Assembly (NCBI GenBank): GCA_902798605.1
Contig: CADBXH010000002.1
Location: forward strand, 1-36,648
DNA: 36,648 nucleotides
Reading direction: 5' to 3'
DNA from: an uncultured Ruminococcus sp.
Lineage (GTDB): Bacteria > Bacillota_A > Clostridia > Oscillospirales > Acutalibacteraceae
The notes beneath the pieces are model-generated. The model was not told the DNA's origin and made no database searches. It saw nothing but the letters and a program-made list of their open reading frames with translations. This document shows positions 26,043 to 33,604 of the stretch, piece after piece; the stretch's first letter is position 1, and each line of letters starts with the position of its first letter. Position numbers and translations under genes: made by a program.

Positions 26043-26058
26043 ACTATTTGTAAATAGT
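26043..26058. promoter_or_regulatory. Inverted repeat upstream of the operon promoter, candidate operator
   Basis: ACTATTTGTAAATAGT is a perfect dyad of 7-bp arms with a 2-bp centre. It lies about 14 bp upstream of the -35 box, a position typical of an activator or repressor site. No regulator gene is in the window, and chance occurrence in AT-rich DNA is possible. Confidence 0.4.
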
Positions 26059-26116
26059 ATATATTAAATTTGAACTCACTTAAAAAGCCGCATATGACCG
26101 CCATTATCACAGAAAC

Positions 26117-26160
26117 AAAAAAAAATCGGCAAAAACCACCACACGATGATTTTTTGCCGA
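26117..26160 (-). terminator. Rho-independent terminator of the PAP2 gene
   Basis: On the minus strand TCGGCAAAAA (26160-26151) and TTTTTGCCGA (26135-26126) form a 10-bp stem followed by nine T residues (26125-26117). It lies 26 bp after the PAP2 stop codon and isolates that gene from the polysaccharide operon promoter. Confidence 0.9.
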
Positions 26161-26185
26161 TAATAAGCAAAATATAATTATAGAA

Positions 26186-26722
26186 TTAAATGCCGATAAC
26201 AACGTGGAAAAACCACACCGATATCGCACTGCATGTCAGTCCGAGTATCATACCCGCGATAACATCGGAAAGGTAATGCACCCTGAGATACACCCTCGAA
26301 AAGCTTATCAGCAAAGCGACTGCCAAAATAGGCAGTACCACATAGAGCGGGAGCCCTCTGTATATAGCGACGCCGACCATAGAAAACGACGCCGTTGTGT
26401 GACCCGAGGGGAACGAATAGAACCGCGGGCGGTTGATTATCTGCTCGTCATCGTCAAGTCCGTGGCAGGGACGGACGCGCTTTACGAGGTGCTTTATAAG
26501 CCCCTCGCCCATAACGTGGGCAAAACAGATGGAGATCACAAAATTCAAGCCTATCGAGCGCCATTCGCGGTTGATCAAAAACGGCAGACAGACAAGCCAC
26601 CAGATTATTCCGACATTAGCGGAAAATGAGGCGAGCTTCATTATTGTATTCAAAGTAGGATTATGCAGCCTGCTAATATTGTCTATGACCCAACGGTCAA
26701 TGCTTCTGATCGTATCAAGCAT
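26186..26722 (-). CDS. PAP2-family membrane phosphatase
   Basis: The 178-residue membrane protein has about five to six helices and all three PAP2 motifs: KHLVKRVRP (77-85), PSGH (105-108) and SRVYLRVHYLSD (142-153), with both catalytic His. Small proteins of this type dephosphorylate lipid diphosphates, for example undecaprenyl pyrophosphate on the outer membrane face. If so, it would recycle the carrier lipid needed by the adjacent polysaccharide operon, but it has its own promoter and terminator. GGAG (26731-26734) precedes the ATG at 26722. The exact lipid substrate is unproven. Confidence 0.9.
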   Translation of the reverse strand: MLDTIRSIDRWVIDNISRLHNPTLNTIMKLASFSANVGIIWWLVCLPFLINREWRSIGLNFVISICFAHVMGEGLIKHLVKRVRPCHGLDDDEQIINRPRFYSFPSGHTTASFSMVGVAIYRGLPLYVVLPILAVALLISFSRVYLRVHYLSDVIAGMILGLTCSAISVWFFHVVIGI

Positions 26723-26770
26723 TTAAACATCTCCACGAGACTAAATAAGCGTATATAGATATATATATTG

Positions 26771-26779
26771 ATTATATCA
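26771..26779 (-). promoter_or_regulatory. Extended -10 promoter for the PAP2 gene
   Basis: On the minus strand TGATATAAT matches TGnTATAAT. A weak -35-like TGTTCA lies 17 bp upstream (26799-26794). A transcript starting near 26764 would have a leader of about 40 nt before the start at 26722. Confidence 0.6.
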
Positions 26780-26879
26780 CAAAATACAGCGTTTGAACAG
26801 ATAAATTTTAAAAATTCCGAAATTCGTATTTTTGTTATTTAAATTCAAAAAAATGATGTCGCATATTGTACATTTTGCA

Positions 26880-26907
26880 TTGCTTTTTCGCCGATTTGAT
26901 GTATAAT
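26880..26907 (+). promoter_or_regulatory. Promoter of the ClC-type channel gene
   Basis: TATAAT at 26902-26907 matches the -10 consensus, with a weak TTGCTT (26880-26885) 16 bp upstream. An overlapping TTGCAT (26875-26880) would be too far away. The start codon lies 33 bp downstream. Confidence 0.6.
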
Positions 26908-26939
26908 GAAAGTTAAATCATCATTTTGGAGTTGATAAC

Positions 26940-28154
26940 TTGAACAAGTTCAAAAACAACGCGCTGTTTTTGCTCTATACGATCATACTCGGAGCTATCG
27001 TCGGCGCGATAATCTGGGCGTTTCTCAGGATGATGAATTTGGGGATAGACTTCATATGGGAATTCGTACCCTCAAAGCTCGATTTTCCTTTATACACCGT
27101 ACTCGTCTGCACGGCGGGCGGCCTGATCACCGGACTCTGGAAAAAGAAGTTCGGAGACACTCCCGAGGAGCTTCCTGTCGTTATAGCTAAGGTCAAAAAG
27201 ACGAGCAGATACCCGTACTCAAATATCTTTTCCTCACTTGTGTCCGCGATCCTTCCGCTGCTTTTCGGCGCGAGCGTCGGCCCCGAGGCAGGACTGACGG
27301 GTATCATCGCGGGGCTTTGCACCTGGGTCGGCGACAGATTAAAGATGTATAAAAAAGAGATAGAGGAATTGACGCAGATCGGACTGAGCGCGACGCTCGG
27401 CACTATCTTCCGCTCGCCTATGTTCGGATTCTTTGAGCCTCTCGAGGACGAGCGCGACACGGTCATTCCCAAAGCCTCAAAAATCGTGCTTTACATCGCG
27501 GCGATACTAAGCTCGTTCGGGGCGTTCATATTGCTCGGAAGGCTGCTCGGCGGCTCGGGCGGCATCGAGGGTCTGCCCCACGGAAAGCCGTCGTGGTTCA
27601 ATTACGTCTGGGCGATACCGCTGACCCTGGCGGGCATCGCGGGCGGATACCTGTATTATATTTTCCGCAAGCTGACACACCTGTATGAAAACAAGCTCAA
27701 AAAGCTAACCGTCACTCGCGCGGTGATCGGCGGACTTTTGCTCGGTATCTCGGGCACGTTTTTGCCGCTGACGATGTTCTCGGGCGAGCACCAGATCTCA
27801 ATTATACAAGAGAGCGCCGTGCAGCTCGGCGCGGTTACACTGCTCGTCATCGCAGTCGCCAAGCTGCTGCTGACGAATATCTGCATCAGCTCGGGGCTAA
27901 AGGGCGGTCACTTCTTCCCCGTCATCTTCTGCGGTATCTGCATTGGCGCGGCGTTCAGCCTGTTCACGGGCGTCGATATGATATTCTGTATGTGCGTAGC
28001 AACGACCGGACTTGTCGGATTCACGATGAAAAAGCCGATCGCGACCGTGCTTTTGCTTATGATAATCTTTCCGCCGAGGTACATACCCGTTATGCTCTTC
28101 GCCGCCGCGGCTGCAAGGTTTATACCGCTGCCTAAGAAATTAAAAGTTGAATGA
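26940..28154 (+). CDS. ClC-family chloride channel/antiporter-like protein
   Basis: The 404-residue multi-helix membrane protein belongs to the voltage-gated chloride channel superfamily. It has GASVGPEAGLTG (about 116-127), the counterpart of the G(K/R)EGP filter motif but with Glu shifted one place after Pro. It also has GLKGGHFFPVIFCG (about 318-331), the GxFxP-type second filter segment. The GPEA variant marks a subfamily distinct from ClcA, so ion selectivity and channel or exchanger mode are uncertain. The start is TTG at 26940 with TTTGGAG 8-9 nt upstream. It is monocistronic and convergent with the HAD gene. It is shorter than E. coli ClcA (473). Confidence 0.88.
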   Translation: MNKFKNNALFLLYTIILGAIVGAIIWAFLRMMNLGIDFIWEFVPSKLDFPLYTVLVCTAGGLITGLWKKKFGDTPEELPVVIAKVKKTSRYPYSNIFSSLVSAILPLLFGASVGPEAGLTGIIAGLCTWVGDRLKMYKKEIEELTQIGLSATLGTIFRSPMFGFFEPLEDERDTVIPKASKIVLYIAAILSSFGAFILLGRLLGGSGGIEGLPHGKPSWFNYVWAIPLTLAGIAGGYLYYIFRKLTHLYENKLKKLTVTRAVIGGLLLGISGTFLPLTMFSGEHQISIIQESAVQLGAVTLLVIAVAKLLLTNICISSGLKGGHFFPVIFCGICIGAAFSLFTGVDMIFCMCVATTGLVGFTMKKPIATVLLLMIIFPPRYIPVMLFAAAAARFIPLPKKLKVE

Positions 28155-28157
28155 TCC

Positions 28158-28354
28158 ATTTAAAGGCTCCCCCAACGCACAGTTGTGCTTTGGGGGAGCT
28201 GTCAGCTATGCTGACTGAGGGGGTGCGTTGATGTTTACGCTACGTTATGATTAATTAACCAAACTCACGCTGATTCATACGAAGCCCCCTCCGTCACGCC
28301 GCTTTGGCGGCGCGCCACCTCCCCCGAAACAAGTGTCGGGGGGAGGCTTTAAAT
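28158..28354. repeat. 197-bp inverted-repeat intergenic element
   Basis: The element begins ATTTAAAGGCTCCCCC and ends GGGGGGAGGCTTTAAAT, so its ends are near-perfect inverted copies. Each arm of about 65 bp contains its own hairpin (CTCCCCCAAC/TTTGGGGGAG left; CTCCCCCGAA/TCGGGGGGAG right) and a short stem (GTCAGCTATGCTGAC left). The AT-rich centre is about 60 bp and has no ORF. Such MITE/REP-like elements are familiar in clostridial genomes. It sits between two convergent genes and may also end transcription. Confidence 0.8.
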
Positions 28355-28363
28355 CTGCTATAC

Positions 28364-28403
28364 AAAAAGCCTGCTCATTATCAAAATATGAAATGAACAG
28401 GCT
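28364..28403 (-). terminator. Terminator of the HAD hydrolase gene
   Basis: On the minus strand AGCCTGTTCATT (28403-28392) pairs with AATGAGCAGGCT (28379-28368) in a 12-bp stem with one mismatch, followed by TTTTTG. It lies 6 bp after the HAD stop. The opposite strand also carries a pyrimidine-rich tail, so it may work both ways. Confidence 0.8.
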
Positions 28404-28408
28404 CTTTC

Positions 28409-29245
28409 TTATTCTTTCTTTTGTTTTGTGTTTTCGAGTGTCAGCTTATCGGCGATCGCCATTTTTTTGATGATGTTCTTTACCGTCAGGTCAAGCCCCG
28501 TGCCCTCGCTGTAATCCGCGGGGTAAATAAAGTCCACCCTGTCGCGGCTCAAAAGCGCCTCTACCTTGCTGTCGCGCTTTTGATAAACGGCGATGGAATA
28601 GCCGCCGTACGCCTTCATCATCTTCATACACGGCACGTCCGAAAGTCCGTCGCCGATATAGATCATATTGCAAAACGGCACGCGCTTGCTGTCGTCGGGC
28701 ATTGAGCGGTTGAGGTCAACATCGTTAGCGACGTCGAGCACGCCCTTGTTGATCCTGTAAACAAACTGCGTCTTGTTTGTGTAGTTAACGTCGGTCTTAG
28801 GCCACACGGGCGCGCCGTTTTCGTCGTACAAAAACTCACATGCAAAAATGCTCGTAAAGCAGTCCTTTATGCTCGTTCCCTCGATTATCTCCATCATCCC
28901 CGAGGAAATAACATAGTGCTCGATCTTGACGCCGTTTTCAAGCCCAAATTGATTTATACGGTCAAACCAGGTGTCTACGCCCTTGAACAGCTCGACGTTC
29001 TCACCCATTTTTACAAGGTTCTCGCGCTTTAGGGTTATATTTTTATCCTTGGCGATCTTAACCATTGCGTACATATACGCGAGCACCGAGTCCATATGTT
29101 CCTTTGCGCCGAGCTCGTTTGTAAAATCCCAGAACTCGCCGTCGGTCAGCCCGAGGCTCGGGATAAAGCTGTAGCCCTGCATATTTTTGGTACATAAGGT
29201 TCGGTCAAAGTCGTACATCAGCGCGACAATGGGTAAATCACTCAT
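28409..29245 (-). CDS. HAD-superfamily hydrolase
   Basis: The 278-residue cytoplasmic phosphatase-type protein has motif I DFDRTLC (catalytic Asp12 and Asp14), motif II Ser in YVISSGMMEI and motif III/IV in YIGDGLSDVPCMK. The cap is helical and lies between motifs I and II, as in phosphoserine-phosphatase-like HADs. Substrate unknown. The ATG at 29245 is chosen because GGAG ends 6 nt before it; the longer TTG start at 29257 overlaps this ribosome site. It follows the cyclophilin gene by 27 bp with no promoter between, so the two are probably one operon. Confidence 0.88.
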   Translation of the reverse strand: MSDLPIVALMYDFDRTLCTKNMQGYSFIPSLGLTDGEFWDFTNELGAKEHMDSVLAYMYAMVKIAKDKNITLKRENLVKMGENVELFKGVDTWFDRINQFGLENGVKIEHYVISSGMMEIIEGTSIKDCFTSIFACEFLYDENGAPVWPKTDVNYTNKTQFVYRINKGVLDVANDVDLNRSMPDDSKRVPFCNMIYIGDGLSDVPCMKMMKAYGGYSIAVYQKRDSKVEALLSRDRVDFIYPADYSEGTGLDLTVKNIIKKMAIADKLTLENTKQKKE

Positions 29246-29272
29246 AATAATCTCCAAAAAATCTTAGTAATC

Positions 29273-30247
29273 TTAGTATTTCTTAATCTCAACGGAATTG
29301 ATCACAACGTTTTCGAGCGGCACGTCTTTATCATCAACCTTAACATTCGCTATCTTGTCAACAACATCCATACCGTCAATGACCTGGGCAAAAACGGTGT
29401 TGCCTCTGTCGGCAGCGTTGAAAACTCCGTCAAGGTTGGGGTTTCCGCCGTTTTCGTTGTAAAGGGATTTTACCTCTTCGGGAATGATAGCGGTGTTGAT
29501 AAATTTGTCGCCGTTTTCGTCAATAAACGCCTTCACAAGGTTTGAATCCTTGTAGCTCTTCAAACGGGTCTTGATATTTTTCCAAACATCGTCAAACTTT
29601 GTCCAGCCGCCGTCATTTACAAACTTATCCTTTGTGGTCTGGTTGATAAAGAACTGGCTGCCGTTTGAGTCCTTGGCGCTGTTCGCCATCGAGACCGCTC
29701 CCCTGATATTATAGAGCTTGTCGCAGAATTCGTCCTCGAACTCGTCGCCGTAGGAACTGATACCGTTCGGGTGGTTGGGATCCTCGCCGTAGTGGCCGCC
29801 TTGGATAACAAAGTCCTTGATGACCCTGTGGAAGGTCGTGTTGTTGTACTTGCCCGCCTTTGCCAAATTCACAAAGTTTGTGACGGTTTTGGGAGCCTGC
29901 TTTTGGAAAAGCCTGAGAGTAATATCGCCGTAGTCGGTGTGGAGAACCGCTATGTTCTCACCCTTTTGGGGCTTTTCAAGCTGGAAGCCCACAGCGTTGT
30001 CGTCCTCTGTGATGTTCGGCTCAATGCCGAGCGTCGCCGGGTCAAATCCCATAGCCTCAAGTCCGCCGATAGCCTTTGCCTCGTCGTCTGTGCTGACGGG
30101 ATAGGTCGTTTCCGCCTCATCCGCGGTAGCCGCTTTTGTGTCCTCTTCGGTCTGTTTTTTGCCGGAGCAACCGACAAATGACAGCGCCAAAACAAAACTG
30201 AGCGCCACGCATAAAAAAGAAATGAGTGCTTTATTGAATTTTCTCAT
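29273..30247 (-). CDS. Lipoprotein peptidyl-prolyl cis-trans isomerase (cyclophilin type)
   Basis: The 324-residue protein has a lipoprotein signal with lipobox SFVGC, a charged linker rich in Glu, Thr and Ala (about 30-95), and a cyclophilin domain to the C-terminus. Marks are NTTFHRVIKDFVIQGG (catalytic Arg after FH), SMANSAKDSNGSQFFI and TVFAQVIDGMDVVDKI. It speeds proline isomerisation during folding of exported proteins, anchored outside the membrane. An insertion of about 60 residues after the QFFI strand (from KDKFVNDGGW) is longer than in small cyclophilins. The ATG at 30247 fits AAAGGA at 8-9 nt better than the ATG at 30253. Confidence 0.92.
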   Translation of the reverse strand: MRKFNKALISFLCVALSFVLALSFVGCSGKKQTEEDTKAATADEAETTYPVSTDDEAKAIGGLEAMGFDPATLGIEPNITEDDNAVGFQLEKPQKGENIAVLHTDYGDITLRLFQKQAPKTVTNFVNLAKAGKYNNTTFHRVIKDFVIQGGHYGEDPNHPNGISSYGDEFEDEFCDKLYNIRGAVSMANSAKDSNGSQFFINQTTKDKFVNDGGWTKFDDVWKNIKTRLKSYKDSNLVKAFIDENGDKFINTAIIPEEVKSLYNENGGNPNLDGVFNAADRGNTVFAQVIDGMDVVDKIANVKVDDKDVPLENVVINSVEIKKY

Positions 30248-30299
30248 AATCATTGTCCTTTCGGATATTAATTTGAAATATCATAAAACACACAGGGTT

Positions 30300-30328
30300 A
30301 TTATACCACAAAAGAATAAAAAAATCAA
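30300..30328 (-). promoter_or_regulatory. Promoter of the cyclophilin-HAD operon
   Basis: On the minus strand TTGATT (30328-30323), a 17-bp spacer and TATAAT (30305-30300) preceded by TGG form an extended -10 promoter. The spacer ends TTTTGTGG, very like that of the uvrA promoter. Confidence 0.75.
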
Positions 30329-30406
30329 ATCACGGGTATATTCATAAATTGTCGATACGCCTCATAGTATTATTTGTAACTATAGGAAAAGTACGGAGGC
30401 AGAAAA

Positions 30407-31330
30407 ATGTCAGAATTTTTACCCGAAGGAAAACTGATCAATAATAGAGAAAACATTGCCTGTTTAAGCTCGACCCAAGGCTTGAGGGAGGCTATGCGCA
30501 CGCAAAAGATACTTGAAGCACAAGCGGTGATCTGCGATTCGGGGCATAACCTGACCGTAGAGCTCGGGAGCTTTAGGGGATTTATCCCTCGCGAGGAGGG
30601 CGCCATTGGTATACGCGACGGCAGCGTGCGCGATATCGCGGTAATATCACGGGTGAACCGCCCCGTTTGCTTTGTTGTGACTGATATAAAAACCGACCAA
30701 AGAGGAAAGGAATACGCCGTTCTATCGCGCGAAAGGGCTCAGAAAATGTGCCTTGACGGCTACATATCCACCCTGCGCTGCGGCGATGTCGTAAACGCGA
30801 GGATCACCCACCTCGAGAGCTTCGGAGCGTTTGCCGACATCGGCTGCGGAATAGTCGCGCTTATGCCGATCGACTCAATCTCGGTCTCGCGCATTGAGCA
30901 CCCAAAAGAGCGGTTTTACGCCGGTATGGACATCAAAGCGGTGATAAAGTCGATAGAAAACGGCAGGATAAGCCTCAGCCACAAGGAGCTTTTGGGGACT
31001 TGGGAGCAGAACGCAATCAACTTCTGTGCGGGCGAGACCGTGTCGGGCATCGTGCGCAGCGTTGAAAACTACGGCGCGTTCGTAGAGCTCGCGCCGAACC
31101 TCGCGGGGCTTGCCGAGAGTAAGGAAGGCGTTAAGACAGGCCAGCAGGCGAGCGTGTACATCAAGAGCATAATCCCCGAAAAGATGAAAATAAAGCTTAT
31201 TATAATAGATACCTTTGACGCGCGCCGAGCCGTTGAGCCGCCGGAATACTACTATGAGGGCGAGCATATGGATAGATTTTTATACTCCCCCGAAGGCTGC
31301 AAAAAAGTCGTAGAAACTGTTTTTGAGTGA
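30407..31330 (+). CDS. S1-domain RNA-binding protein (short ribosomal-protein-S1-like)
   Basis: The 307-residue protein has three S1/OB-fold repeats. The first (about 34-110) contains VELGSFRGFIP. The second (about 120-190) has GDVVNARITHLESFGAFADI and the end GRISLSHKELLG. The third (about 203-265) has GETVSGIVRSVENYGAFVEL and KMKIKLIIID. It probably binds RNA or the ribosome and affects translation. It is shorter than the four- to six-domain S1 of proteobacteria and similar in size to short Firmicute homologues. GGAGG (30395-30399) precedes ATG 30407. The promoter is not obvious in the 76 bp after the divergent cyclophilin promoter. Confidence 0.85.
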   Translation: MSEFLPEGKLINNRENIACLSSTQGLREAMRTQKILEAQAVICDSGHNLTVELGSFRGFIPREEGAIGIRDGSVRDIAVISRVNRPVCFVVTDIKTDQRGKEYAVLSRERAQKMCLDGYISTLRCGDVVNARITHLESFGAFADIGCGIVALMPIDSISVSRIEHPKERFYAGMDIKAVIKSIENGRISLSHKELLGTWEQNAINFCAGETVSGIVRSVENYGAFVELAPNLAGLAESKEGVKTGQQASVYIKSIIPEKMKIKLIIIDTFDARRAVEPPEYYYEGEHMDRFLYSPEGCKKVVETVFE

Positions 31331-31360
31331 GCAGTGTACAATAAACGGCACTATGCTAAA

Positions 31361-31390
31361 TTGACAAACACCCCTCCCATATGATAAAAT
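31361..31390 (+). promoter_or_regulatory. Promoter of rmuC
   Basis: TTGACA (31361-31366) is a perfect -35 box, followed after 18 bp by TAAAAT (31385-31390). The rmuC start is 30 bp downstream, so the leader is short. It lies just after the S1-domain gene, giving rmuC independent expression. Confidence 0.7.
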
Positions 31391-31420
31391 TATCCCATAT
31401 TGAATCTTTGGGGTGAGAAT

Positions 31421-32767
31421 ATGGATATCATCGGTATTTTAGCCGTTGTTCTGGGCGTGATCGCGGTCGTTTTGCTGATCGTTCTGATCGTTATTATTCT
31501 AAAGAAGAATAATAACTCCGATACGGAACAGGTCGTGAACGCGGTCAAGAGCGAGGTGCTCCCCGCCGTCCGCGAGGAAATGACAAAGCAAAGCAGCGAG
31601 CTGCGTCAGGAGCTCGGAACTCAGACTCAGACCTCCGTTAAAAATATGGGCGACCTGCTGTCGGAGAATCAGCGCAGCTTTTCTCAGCAGCAATCCGAAA
31701 AGCTGAACGCGCTCGAGGTCAGGTTCAAGACGTTCTCGGAATCTACCGAGCAAAAGCTCGAGAACATAAGGCAATCCACCGAAAAGCAGCTCGAGGCGAA
31801 CCGCCAGACCACCGAAAAGCAGCTTGAAGCCAACCGCCAGACGACCGAAAAGCAGCTTGAACAGCTCAAAGCCGACAACAACAAGCAGCTTGAGGAAATG
31901 CGCAAGACCGTTGACGAAAAGCTCCAAAAGACGCTTGAGGAAAAGATGAACCAGAGCTTTTCGCTCGTCAACCAAAGGCTTGAGCAGGTTTACAAGGGCT
32001 TGGGCGAAATGCAGAATCTTGCCGTCGGCGTCGGCGACCTCAAAAAAGTCCTCTCGAACGTCAAAACAAGGGGCATTTTGGGCGAGATACAGCTCGGCAG
32101 CATACTTACCGAGATCCTTCCGCCCGAGCAGTACGAGGAAAATATCGCCACCAAAAAGGGCTCAAAAAATGTTGTTGAGTTCGCTATAAAGCTGCCCGCC
32201 GAGGACGACAGCTTTATTTATCTGCCGATAGATTCAAAGTTCCCCGGCGACACCTACGCCGCCCTGCGCGACGCGATCGAGGACGGCGACAAGGAGCGTA
32301 TCGACCTCTGCGCCAAGGCGCTTATCACCACCATCAAAAACGAGGCGAAGGATATCCGCGACAAGTACATCGACCCGCCGAACACAACGGAATTCGCTAT
32401 TATGTTCCTGCCGTTTGAGGGCTTGTACAGCGAGGTTGTCAACCGCGGTATGGTCGAGGAGCTCCAGCGCAAATACAAGGTAAACATAGCCGGTCCGAGC
32501 ACCATGGCGGCTCTGCTCAACTCATTGCAGATGGGCTTTAAGACGCTCGCCGTGCAAAAGCGAAGCTCAGAGGTATGGGATCTTCTCGGCTCGGTCAAGC
32601 AGGAATTCGACAAGTTCAACGACGTGCTCACCGCAACGCAGATGAGACTCGACCAGGCGAACAAGGAGCTCGACAAGCTCGTCGGCGTCCGCACAAGACA
32701 GATACAAAGAAAACTAAAGGACGTCCAGTCCCCGACAATGCTGACGGACTTCTCGGAAGAAAACTGA
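31421..32767 (+). CDS. rmuC: DNA recombination protein RmuC
   Basis: The 448-residue protein has an N-terminal membrane helix (IIGILAVVLGVIAVVLLIVLIVII), a long coiled coil (about 50-195) and the RmuC nuclease-like core (about 195-430). Core marks include NVKTRGILGEIQLGSIL, YLPIDSKFPGDTY and EFAIMFLPFEGLYSEV. RmuC limits inversions at short repeats and is thought to act on DNA at recombination structures. The coil contains an 11-residue tandem repeat, EKQLEANRQTT, in three near-identical copies. ATG 31421 is chosen because GGGGTGAG precedes it; the frame extends to TTG 31400 without a ribosome site. Confidence 0.93.
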   Translation: MDIIGILAVVLGVIAVVLLIVLIVIILKKNNNSDTEQVVNAVKSEVLPAVREEMTKQSSELRQELGTQTQTSVKNMGDLLSENQRSFSQQQSEKLNALEVRFKTFSESTEQKLENIRQSTEKQLEANRQTTEKQLEANRQTTEKQLEQLKADNNKQLEEMRKTVDEKLQKTLEEKMNQSFSLVNQRLEQVYKGLGEMQNLAVGVGDLKKVLSNVKTRGILGEIQLGSILTEILPPEQYEENIATKKGSKNVVEFAIKLPAEDDSFIYLPIDSKFPGDTYAALRDAIEDGDKERIDLCAKALITTIKNEAKDIRDKYIDPPNTTEFAIMFLPFEGLYSEVVNRGMVEELQRKYKVNIAGPSTMAALLNSLQMGFKTLAVQKRSSEVWDLLGSVKQEFDKFNDVLTATQMRLDQANKELDKLVGVRTRQIQRKLKDVQSPTMLTDFSEEN

Positions 32768-32781
32768 ATAAAACAAAAACT

Positions 32782-32823
32782 GCTGTCATCCTTCGCTAAA
32801 GCTCGGGATGACAGCTTTATTAT
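32782..32823 (+). terminator. Bidirectional terminator between rmuC and hicB, palindromic repeat copy
   Basis: GCTGTCATCC (32782-32791) and GGATGACAGC (32806-32815) form a perfect 10-bp stem followed by TTTATTATT. On the other strand the stem is followed by AGTTTTTGTTTT, which can end hicB transcripts. The same stem sequence recurs at 33511-33561. Confidence 0.85.
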
Positions 32824-32832
32824 TACTTGAAT

Positions 32833-33198
32833 TTACAGTCCGTGAGAAAGCAGGTAGATACAGTATTGATTCATACTTATCCCCTCCTGCTTTGACCGCT
32901 CCGCAAGGAGCTTATGGAGCGACTTCGGAACACGCAGGCTGAACTTGCCCGAATAATCCTCCGCTTCAAACGGATTGGGAACCGTTCCGCCGTTTTCAAG
33001 CGTAGAATAAATCCATTCTCTGCGGGCGTCCTCTCCGTTTTTGACAGCATCCTCCAAGGTCTCTCCCATTGAGATACAGCCGGGAAGATCGGGATAAGAA
33101 ATCAAATATCCGCCCTCGTCGGCGTCCTGTTCAAGCTCAAATCTGTAATTGGTTTTCATATATTCTTCGGTCTTTTTCAAAATATCATTTTTCGTCAT
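32833..33198 (-). CDS. hicB: HicB antitoxin
   Basis: The 121-residue protein has the HicB fold, with YRFELEQDADEGGYLISYPDLPGC and GETLEDAVKNGEDARREWI (about 18-63). The C-terminal ribbon-helix-helix DNA-binding segment is KFSLRVPKSLHKLLAERSK (about 84-102), followed by GISMNQYCIYLLSHGL. It should neutralise HicA and repress the operon. Its start overlaps the hicA stop by 14 bp, giving coupled translation in the usual toxin-first order of hicAB. It is normal in length for HicB with an RHH tail. Confidence 0.92.
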   Translation of the reverse strand: MTKNDILKKTEEYMKTNYRFELEQDADEGGYLISYPDLPGCISMGETLEDAVKNGEDARREWIYSTLENGGTVPNPFEAEDYSGKFSLRVPKSLHKLLAERSKQEGISMNQYCIYLLSHGL

Positions 33199-33433
33199 AT
33201 AAATCAGCCTCCACTATCTCTTTTACTTTCTGCACATATATCCGCTTTATCGGCTCGTGTTTTGGAATTGTGATCGGGTTGCACCCCTTTTTGCGAAAAG
33301 TAAAATGACTGCTCCCGCTTCGGGGCGATTCCATTATATACCCGTAATATTCCAAAACCTTTTTCAGCTCCGAGAATCGCAAATCTTTTGATAATGATAG
33401 AATTTCCTTTATTAGTTTATCAAACTTAGACAT
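33185..33433 (-). CDS. hicA: HicA toxin (mRNA interferase)
   Basis: The 82-residue protein has the double-stranded-RNA-binding-like HicA fold: LRFSELKKVLEYYGY, then the catalytic His in SGSSHFTFRKKG and PITIPKHEPIKRIYVQKV. HicA cleaves mRNA and blocks growth when HicB is lost. ATG 33433 is chosen because GGAAGG lies about 7 nt upstream; the open frame extends to 33505 through the promoter, so the longer form is not real. The catalytic His is present and the frame intact, so the toxin is probably functional. Confidence 0.92.
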   Translation of the reverse strand: MSKFDKLIKEILSLSKDLRFSELKKVLEYYGYIMESPRSGSSHFTFRKKGCNPITIPKHEPIKRIYVQKVKEIVEADLYDEK

Positions 33434-33464
33434 AAAAAATCCTTCCAAATTTGTTTCTGTTATT

Positions 33465-33493
33465 ATTATATATGATACCACATACGGTGTCAA
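33465..33493 (-). promoter_or_regulatory. Consensus promoter of hicAB
   Basis: On the minus strand TTGACA (33493-33488), exactly 17 bp and TATAAT (33470-33465) match the sigma-A consensus perfectly. Such a strong promoter is typical of an autorepressed toxin-antitoxin operon. The HicB operator is probably nearby, but no long dyad is obvious. Confidence 0.85.
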
Positions 33494-33503
33494 GCCTTTG
33501 CGC

Positions 33504-33561
33504 AAAAAAAGCTGTCATTCTGAGGTCGCGGCGGCGACACCGCAAAGCTCAGGATGACAGC
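33504..33561 (-). terminator. Terminator of uvrA, second copy of the GCTGTCAT palindrome
   Basis: On the minus strand GCTGTCATCCTGAG (33561-33548) pairs with CTCAGAATGACAGC (33524-33511) in a 14-bp stem with one mismatch, followed by seven T residues (33510-33504). A GC-rich loop contains a smaller hairpin. It lies about 40 bp after the uvrA stop. Confidence 0.85.
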
Positions 33562-33580
33562 TTTCTTATTACTTTCTACT

Positions 33581-33604
33581 TATTACTTATTACTTATTAC
33601 TTAA
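33581..33604. repeat. Octamer microsatellite at the 3' end of uvrA
   Basis: TATTACTT occurs three times in tandem and overlaps the uvrA stop codon (complement of 33601-33603). On the coding strand it reads TAAGTAATAAGTAATAAG, giving repeated stop codons. A degenerate further copy precedes it at 33568-33580. Confidence 0.7.

Noticed and set aside
33434..33505. Longer HicA form
   Set aside because: It would run through the hicAB promoter and lacks a ribosome site.
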